Source of the DNA: Echinostoma caproni
Lineage: Eukaryota; Platyhelminthes; Trematoda; Plagiorchiida; Echinostomatidae
Reading direction: 5' to 3'
DNA: 21,703 bases
Assembly: GCA_900618425.1 (NCBI GenBank)
Contig: UZAN01042725.1
Span: 7,071-28,773 of the forward strand
A program made the position numbers and the translations under genes. Positions 10,701-19,700 of the stretch are shown in pieces. Numbering within the stretch: position 1 is the first letter of the stretch; each line of letters starts with the position of its first letter. Under the pieces are notes generated by a model. That model saw only the letters and a program-made list of their open reading frames with translations. It ran no database searches and had not been told where the DNA came from.

Positions 10701-13700
10701 AAAGGAGACAAAGTCTCCGAGGATGTGTCAATCGCGTTTCCAAGGGGTCAAGACCATATATTTTGCTATTTACATCAACTTCCAATGTACGGAAAACTTT
10801 TGTCAGTCAATCAATGTGCAACAAATACGAATGATAAAAATCTGTTTTTTTTTGGAAACTGATTTGAAAAACCCTATTGATCTATTATCAGTCAATTGAA
10901 ATTACACAGTCACTTTATGCACCTTAAGTAGATTAGGTACGTGATTCAATACTACACAATGAACTTGTCAGCCTCACTCCGGCTACAAAACAGCAAAGCT
11001 AATTATCCTTCCCACTTTCATTATTGGGGTGGTCATTCGCGATTCACATTCACTGCTTTCAGCCCCACAGAGACAGATCTGTACATCCATGGTTTCTTAC
11101 CCTTGTATTCTAAATTATATCTGTCAATCTTGTGAGGATACATTCAAACCTTGCGGGTTCTGGCTCTATTCCTCGATACACTTGATGAGTCTATTGAAAG
11201 GAAACATCGTGATGAATAGGACACCCCCCATCACGGAATCTCTGTCGAATCCCAATCAAAACCTTAATATTAACTCATCTCTATACACACCAGCATTCAC
11301 ACACAGAATCAGTAACGATCCATGCGTTGTTAGCCTTTTAAATAACCGCACGACTGTTGTCATTTACATTAGGAAAAGACTCGTGCTTTGGAAATTTACT
11401 TACACCTTGATGTCACGTTAATTTCCTGTTTCAAAAATTTTCCCTCTCTGTTTTGAATAAATAACTAAGCAGACAACTTTCCGGAAGAGTGAACAGATAA
11501 TTTAAGGCCAGTCATGTAAACAAAGCAAAAGGGAAAGTTGGGCGGCTGTGACAGGATTCGAACACAACCTTCAGGGTCGAGTGATTGTCACCCTAATCGC
11601 TGTTCATATCTATCCATTGTATAAATTCATAAGCTTCGGAGAAATAACCTTTTGAATAAATAAAACGTAGCTCAACTTAAAATTATTCGATAAACGTACT
11701 AGAATCTGATACAACTGTGGTCGTCTTTGGTCGTTGTGGGTAGAAGTTAATGACAAATTCTTTCGGCTCGCTCCAAAGTTACATGGAATAAGTGGATCAC
11801 ATCTCCCTTAATGCGTGTGCGAGCGAAACATTAGCATTTTCGATGGTTCTAGTATGTTCGGTTTAAAAAGATTTTTGCAATGCTGTGACATGACTTCATT
11901 TATCGAGCTGTATGCTGTAATTCGCAGCTCCTGTGGACCATTGCTATGTGTACCACTATGTTTTTATGCCGCTCATCTATTCTTCAGAATAACACACCTA
12001 TCGGGCTTTAGTTTTATTTGTTCATGTTTGAATGCGAGTGGAATTCTTGGTTGTGCTTTTCTTATGTTGGCCACTATATCTGATATTTATTGAGCTTAAC
12101 CTAAAGCAACTCAGTTTTCAAACATCACTATGAACTATCTTTCGAAATAGGGCACAAAATCAGTCAGGTAATAGATATGTTCCATTTGGATGTTCGTTCG
12201 AATATACTGGTGTAGAAGCATAGATGATAGACGGACGCAATAGATTGTGATTTGAGAAAAACACATTTCCAGATGTTTGGAAACACTATTGCATATGATT
12301 CAGTGCCACGTCGACGATTGCTTTTCTCAGCACCACATTTGCAACACGTACTGAGCGAAAGCCGACCCCAAAGCGGTCCTGTTTATTCCAGTGAATTGTG
12401 GACGTGTTGGTTGCCTGTGCCACGTCGAAAACATTGTAGACACATGCGGAACGTGTGCTTCGAACCTCATTATCGATTTCCTAAGGATAGCATCTGTGCT
12501 GCTGGACGAGGCAGACCAGTGATGTTCGTCTTCCTGCCCAGTATTGCTGCACAAGCGCACCCACACACACTGACCCATTCAAAAGACCTCAGACGCGTGT
12601 AGGCCGGTGGGCACACCAAACTGCACAAATGTTTTCCTTTTGTGGTAGTGAACGTGCAGTCTTCCCAACAAAACAGGCAATAATGTGTTCATCCCTTGCA
12701 TGGAACAGTGTGGCTGGCATCTAAGGAGTGAGTGAATTCAGTAACAGTCCGCCCGGTACTGATTTTATTGCACGTGGCTTTAGGTTAATCAATGAATTAA
12801 ATCGATGGGTTGGTAAATCTTCCTTTCCACACTGGAACGAAATATCGCGAAACCAATGATTATACAGTGCTGTATTGGTCCGTATCATTAGCGAAGGGGC
12901 AGTATTAATAGGACAATAGGGATAGGCATAAATCTGAGTGATGGCGTGAAATCCCATATCGTATCCAAATGCACCTGAGGTAAAAGCAGTATTGTGATAA
13001 GGATCAAACTGGGTTTTTTACCCATTCAGTCAACCTTATGACTGTAATGTCCATGAGTGACCGTAAAACTCCTGGTCAAAAATTGAGAAAATTGTTTCGG
13101 TCTCACAAGGGCTTACGTTTGTCAATCAGATAGATGTATTCGGTGATAAGCGGTAGAACGTTGAAAAAAGATCAAATTCATTGAATGAAGACGCTTAATC
13201 AAAATTGAACAGTGGAACACAGTAATACTAACTGGATCGAGCGTCGCTGGAATTCCAAAGTGGAAAAGCTAAGCATGAAAATCAGCGGGATACATAGATA
13301 GTTATCACTTCCCATGTGCTTAGGCGTAGTTTAAACTGACTTGCTGAGAAATAGCAATAAAGCGATATTTTTTATTGGTTTGGCATCACACCCTTTGGTA
13401 TAGCTATGTTCAGAAATTTATGAAGAAACGTGACACGATTTTAAAAACTATATCACTCAGTGTGTAATATTTTCATTTAGTCTAATTTTTTTCAATCAAT
13501 CGGTTACCAGACAGTTAGTATCCGAAATCGGAATGAATGAATCGCAGTTTTCACTTGAATGTACCTGTATACTTGATGATATCTGGGCCTTATACCATCT
13601 GGTGACTTCTATCTCGCTTCTAACACCCACAAACAGCAACTGATTCCGACATGCTAGCGAAAAATAGCGTCAGAAATCTTTATGTCTTTCAGTGAAAATG

Positions 13701-16700
13701 CGTCCACATTTACTCGTGATGTGAAAATTCTCATGTTGTTCGGTGTTCTCGTAGCATTCTTCATTCTGAAAGTTGACAATTCTTTTGTTTTTCTATTTTG
13801 CAATATCCTTTTACATTGTGCTCTGTTCAGGTGGAGCTTAACTCTCTAAGCAATTATTTGGCCTATACATGGACGCCCAAAATGGGTTGCCAGCATTGCG
13901 ATGAAACAGCTATCACAATGGATGGACCAGAGGTGAGCGGTGCAAACGTATGCATGTTTCAATCACAGTTTCCTCTGCTTTACGATAATTCCTAACAAAT
14001 GGTGCTTTAAGACTGCTTGTATATCAAAGTGGTTTCTGATTGTCGAACAAGAGCAAGCCTGAAACCATCTTTCATGTAACCTAGACGTTTGTAAGTTGTG
14101 AATATCCCGAAGAAGCTGTATCTCTCTGATATTTCTGTAACAGGTTCTAAGTAATGAGCATAATTTACTTGCTTTAAAAGCTCATCTGAGTAAAACTTTC
14201 ACGTAAAATCTGGCAGCGAAATATTCTGCTGTAACAGAATAATTAATCTCTGGTGAACGAATTTCACGAACCGAAGAAATCAATTACAACATAAAAAGAC
14301 CCATTAAACAGGATAGACCGTTTCCCTGAAATGGATTTAGGGTTCAGTTCAATTAACCCACAGAACGATTGAAGCCATACTCGGCTATTGATTTATTATG
14401 TTTACTGTTTTATTTTTTTATTTTTGCCTCCTTTTGATGAATAGACAAAGATACATTTTTTTGGAATGCGAGGCGGTCACTCAAAGGGTAAAGCCATGCA
14501 TCAAATAATGGTATTGTTGAAGGGAAAATTGGAGGGTGATGGAAAAATAAATGCAACTTTCTCCCTGGTCGGAAAACGTTTTCTGCCTGGATTTCTTGCA
14601 GCATAAGAGCTTGTACCGAATTGCGATAGTCGGCCAACCCTTTAGAGGGGTTTCACAACGCAATATGGAGCGTAGCTTTGCAAACTCAGAAAACATTCCT
14701 CTTGTCTGACATTTTAATTGATGCATCGGGTATTCTCATGAACGAATCCTTTCTCGAAAACTGGAGGACAACATTCCTTTATTTGACGAGACCCTATAAC
14801 ATTGTGATTTGTCATCCTAGACAGAGGTGATTTCTGCAAGGATGAAATCGTAGACGGTTCACAAATGGAAGTCTGATTTTGGATTAAAAAGTTGGGATAG
14901 GATTTTCCAAGACTAACCCTTATTTGAAACAAATTCCTACACTGTATCCAACCAAAAAGCCTAATTACTTTTCCTATTTCGCTTAGGTGATCGTAGACAG
15001 TGATGGTGACTCAAAAACTATTTCAAATTTATAAAATTTACGAGCTGGCGCAATGGAGACATGTGTCAATGAAACTAGGGTGCACAATCGCCTCAGGCGA
15101 CTCAACGTTCATGCACTTTACTAAAAGAACTAATCTCAGTTATTGCACTTTAGTTTCCAGCGCTTCGGTCTTAGTGTGTGCGATGATGGGACGTCCAGTG
15201 TGTGCGTAAGCGTGCCCAGAGTTCCCAGTGAAATGTGAATCCCGATGCTGCAATTCGTCGCAGCAAACCATTTGGAAACACTCACCTTTTGACCATCATC
15301 AACCAATAGTCCTTCATTTATTGCTGTGATTGTTGCACTTCAAGCGTGTGTCCATTTCTCAAATGAAGTCAGATATCTCTTGAAAGGTAGATGAATGAAT
15401 TGAATGGCATTCTCCTGGCTTATTTTCGAAGGAGTCATTACTGTTTTCAGATAGGAGAAAGCACATGCAGTCTTTGTTACAAGGAGTAGTAGAATTCGCC
15501 CTGGGAGTACAAGTACCAGTGCCGGGACGGGGTGAGTTGCTCATTCAGAGAACAGCATCGTATAAATAACATAACGTAGAACAAAACGTCTCATCTGGAA
15601 CAGGTCATCATAATTCCGACAAGCAGGCAGGATAATTGATGGAACATTCGGACGGCAGGTGTACATTTTATTTGGTTGCAATTCTGAACACCATAGTTAC
15701 ATCCAGGAGGTCTTGTTCATTTTTGACCGTTATGAGAAACCACCAATCACATCCTTCTGCTTAATCAAAACATACTACTCACAATCGTAAGTAGCTGTAC
15801 CCAGCTTCATTAACATAGGAATAACGCGTCAGAGGAGTACCGGATACATATGACGGAAAAGTGGCGATTCCGATCGAGTGTTTCGGGGAGATTTTTCTCC
15901 AGTCGTTCCTGAGCGACTTATGATAAAATTGATCTTGGTGTCGAGTTTGTAAACGTGCGACACGTACAAAATGAAAGACTTTCACAGCATATGAAAACTG
16001 ATTCAGCATAGCAACGTTGCACAATTCATGTCCCGGACGATTTCGCTGCATGTTAACAGGTGCCTAATACAGACATATACAACGTTTAAATAGGGTTTGG
16101 GACTGGATTAAAAAATAAACAAATGTAAATGGGGTAAGCGTCACCAAGGCAAAGCCAAGGTGATCAATAAGCACTTTTGTTGACACATTTAGTTTCCATC
16201 GCATGATTGAAATCGCCTCAGTGATCTTGAACACTCGAGATACTTTCACGCGATCAACGAGGTGCTGCGTCATCAACAAGTACTTGGCAATCGATGAGCA
16301 TGGTGTTTTGTAAGCACTGTCCATACCGGTTACCGGCTGTATGGATTTTGGCATGACAACCTTGCATTGAACCCAGTTTGGAATGTGCCCTAAAACCCGA
16401 TTACGTAATTGCCTTTCTGTTCTACCTGTGCAAGTGTCACCGGACCCACATTGGAATTGATAGATTACGTCTGAGTTGACGTACAGAGGTAGGTGTTCTT
16501 TAACCGGGGGATGGGTATGCTCCTCGTCCTGTTTCTTAATTCTGGGTTTGGCTGCGTAATAAGTCGGGTTGACAACCGATCGTAACCGTTGATGGAATAG
16601 ATTAGTTACATCGTCACATGTGAATGGGAGACAAATGGTGATCTCTAATCTGGATGCTGAAGTAACAACGAACTTTTCAATCTTCAACCTACTGAGTCTG

Positions 16701-19700
16701 TCAACAAACAAACCGTGCAATGTTGCTGTATTGGCTAATCTTTTCAAATTGGGGACAGGGAAAGCTTCGTGAAATCTCGTCTGCTAAAGTCGACTATCCG
16801 ATCCTTGGATAACCTAGTCCAGTTAAATGCAAAATTCCTGTGATTCGTGGAATAATCTAAATGATTCTATGATTCTACGCGATTGGACCTCCCCCAAATC
16901 AAATACTGCAACTAGACTGGCGAGATGGGGAAGGGGTAGTAACACCTATAGTCTGTTCAGGTACGAAAGAGCACTGTGGAATCAGAGAAAAAGTTTTGCT
17001 CAATAATACGTCAAATTTGTCGACAGGCACTAATAACTAGTACCGTTGTAGAGTATTGAAACCCACCGGGTCCACAGTGACAACAATTTGTGTCCATCAT
17101 CGTAGCTGAATTCTTTCGCCTACTAAGTGACAGTGACCAGTGTGTTGGTCAACAGTCCAGCATGAAATGATTTATTGGGTTTAGGATACACGTTGCACTC
17201 CTTCATGATATATCACCAAATACAGGTTGTCATATCGAGCTCCAAACTGTGTTGGACTCAGCACGAGAAAATCAAAGCGATCCACTCAGTATCTCGATTT
17301 GCCGTTCAGTGTATTAGTGCGAGGCAAGCCGAACTCAGCAATTTACAAATCGAGTTCCAATGTAAATTAATATTTGGTGACTGGGTTAAATTCAACATCC
17401 ACAGAGTCGATTCTGAGACCAATCTTCGATTTGTTTTATGTCGATTTTGTTGAAGTTGGAAGCATTTCGCCCATATGTATTACCTTGGAACCAGTGCAAT
17501 GATCTGTTTAGGCTCCCTTATCCCAAAATTACTCATTGAGAATGTTATGAACAAATTCGCATACCCAGTGAATGCAGTATCAGAGAAATGGCTACGCACT
17601 TCAAGTGAAAGCTAAGAATATTGAACAATTATCCCCGAGGTTTCCTATTGCAACAGTCGTTGTTAGACCACCTGGGCTGCTCGACAGTTAATTACTAGTG
17701 CTTATACCTGCACGTAAGGGCAGTAACAAAATGCTGTTTCAAATATTACGGAAGACGATCACTCGGTGATACCTCTATTATTCGCCTTCTATGATGCATA
17801 TGTAAATACAGGTATTGACCAAACTCGTGCACCATCCTGATTTTCATCACCTTTGTTCCTCTCAATGCCTAGTCTTTTCAGTCTCATTCACGGTATCGAA
17901 TATGATATTGTCCCTCATCACACGCAACGTATCTGATATAACACCCATTTATGCCTTTGCTTCTATTAGCCACGCCATCAAAATGTACGATTTCTCGATT
18001 TTGACGATGATTGTGGGGGGGGAACAGTTGTAAAATAACAGTCACAGTAGAAAACATAACTAGAATGTATTTATTAAAGTGACTCGTGCACTTCATACAG
18101 GTAGCGTACTTTCATCTCATCCATGTTTCACTTGCCTTTCATTTTTGAGCACTGGAGGCGGTAGCTTTATCATGGAATCAACCAAGTTGACCACCAAACA
18201 GAATTTGCCAGTTTCCTCTGATACACACCGCATCCTAACTACTGACGACCAATATCGGGGCAGCTAACTTATTCCTGATACATGGAAAAGGTTTTGATTA
18301 AATTAAAATCCCAACTGCTGCGCGGTAACTGAATGAATTAGACATTGAAACTGACCTCTCCAGAAACTGCATGTGAAAAAATATTTAATTAGGTCTAATG
18401 GTTTTCTACTACCAACCTCAAGCGAGAATATATACCAAACTTCATCTGTGAAAAAATATAACTTCCGCGAATGCATTTCAAGATTAGCAGTTACCGAAAA
18501 CATTAGTATCAGTGCAATAAATTTTGCGATATCCACATTGGAGTTTTCAGGAGACCAGTAAGAAGGCACTCAGTATTTACTTCCCTTCCAACTCGTTAGG
18601 TAGGGTCAACATTTACTTATTTTGACAGGTAAAACGAAATTCATTAGAAAATTAGCTCAGTAGATCAGCTTTCACCGCATGCTGAATTACTCGTTGGCCA
18701 ACGGTGAGATAAAACCACTGTCAAACGGACGGGTGACGCGATTTGAATTTGTTGGTAAAATCAACAGATGTTCTGCTTTGTAAGGTGTTTCATAACGGCT
18801 TTGTATCACGTGACCTTAGCTGCACTTTAAAATGAACCATCATTAAAAACGGAAGCGTAAGGAAAAACGGTTAATCAGCCACGACTATGGTCCAGATTGG
18901 TTTGATGCAAGTCTTCTCAATGCACACAATGAAGCACTTCCACAATACAGTAACTGAGTCATCGGATTGATATGCCTCTCGATTAAGTTGTCTCTAGGCT
19001 TCAATTATATGCCAAAACCTTTTGAATGTTTCATCAGATTTGGGTATGGTGACACTATAAGACGCTTATTCAAGGAGCCACAACCTCATGTTCCCCTTTC
19101 GAAGGTCAACTTGTATGTTTCTTGGACTATATTTTCAGTTCTTTCAGTATTTGGGATAAGACGTTTGTAGCTTTTAGCCAAATAATTTATCAATTTATTT
19201 AAATTAGACTATTTTCAGTTATTTGCTTATTTGTTATACACTAAATGAAAAGAGATGAGCAATTTAGAATACGTTTGCTCAATTTAATAAACAATTTCAT
19301 GAATTCCCATGCTGCTTTGCATTAAGTATTTTCGAAATCTGAGTTGTAACTTTCGAACTACTACAAATATTATCGCAACATTCAAGGTCGCCCTAATTCA
19401 AACGATGATAGAAGAGAATTAAGAACATAGAAGTGGGAGATAAAATCGGGAAGCAATACACTTTATTCATAGTCATCGATATACAAGTATGATGTTGGTG
19501 ACTGAAATCTATTTCCAAAATGAGAATGATGTTGCACGAGTTTGAGCAAGACCTGTATATATGGTGAGTTTTTCACAACACCTCATTATTTACTTGTCCA
19601 CTGTCGTGCATTGTGCCTTTCCACTTCAGAACTACCCGGTGATTCAAATGAGTTTCTTCATAGAGCACCCAACGCCGTTCTTGGACGTCTTTTTCGAACG

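Larger units (their letters stand above)
10091..13830 (+). other. PLOD: Intron 7 (3740 bases)
   Basis: GTAAAC donor and CTGTTCAG acceptor. It contains the MITE-like element (10221-10619), a tRNA-like relic (11554-11596) and a GC-rich pocket (about 12290-12620). Bases 10620-11550, 11600-12290 and 12620-13830 hold only open frames I cannot tie to any gene, the longest being 130 codons at 11029-11421. Confidence 0.9.
13933..19629 (+). other. PLOD: Intron 8 (5697 bases)
   Basis: GTGAGC donor and CCACTTCAG acceptor, the largest intron here. It contains the second Penelope-like fragment (about 15970-16790). Bases 13933-15960 and 16800-19629 show no recognisable gene; the scattered frames of 60 to 90 codons look incidental. 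Confidence 0.9.

Noticed and set aside
11029..11421. 130-codon plus-strand frame in intron 7
   Set aside because: No recognisable motif, signal or composition of a real protein, and no splice signals that would join it to the gene.
14410..14932. Cluster of overlapping minus-strand frames in intron 8
   Set aside because: Frames of 70 to 80 codons with no family motifs and no consistent splice sites.
15779..16051. 90-codon minus-strand frame downstream of the second Penelope-like endonuclease
   Set aside because: It begins inside the element's non-coding tail, and the matching tail of the first copy does not keep the frame. Treated as tail plus flank.
18648..18715. tRNA-like string with TTAGCTCAGTAG
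   Set aside because: It resembles an A box, but no B box follows and the anticodon and T arms do not fold.
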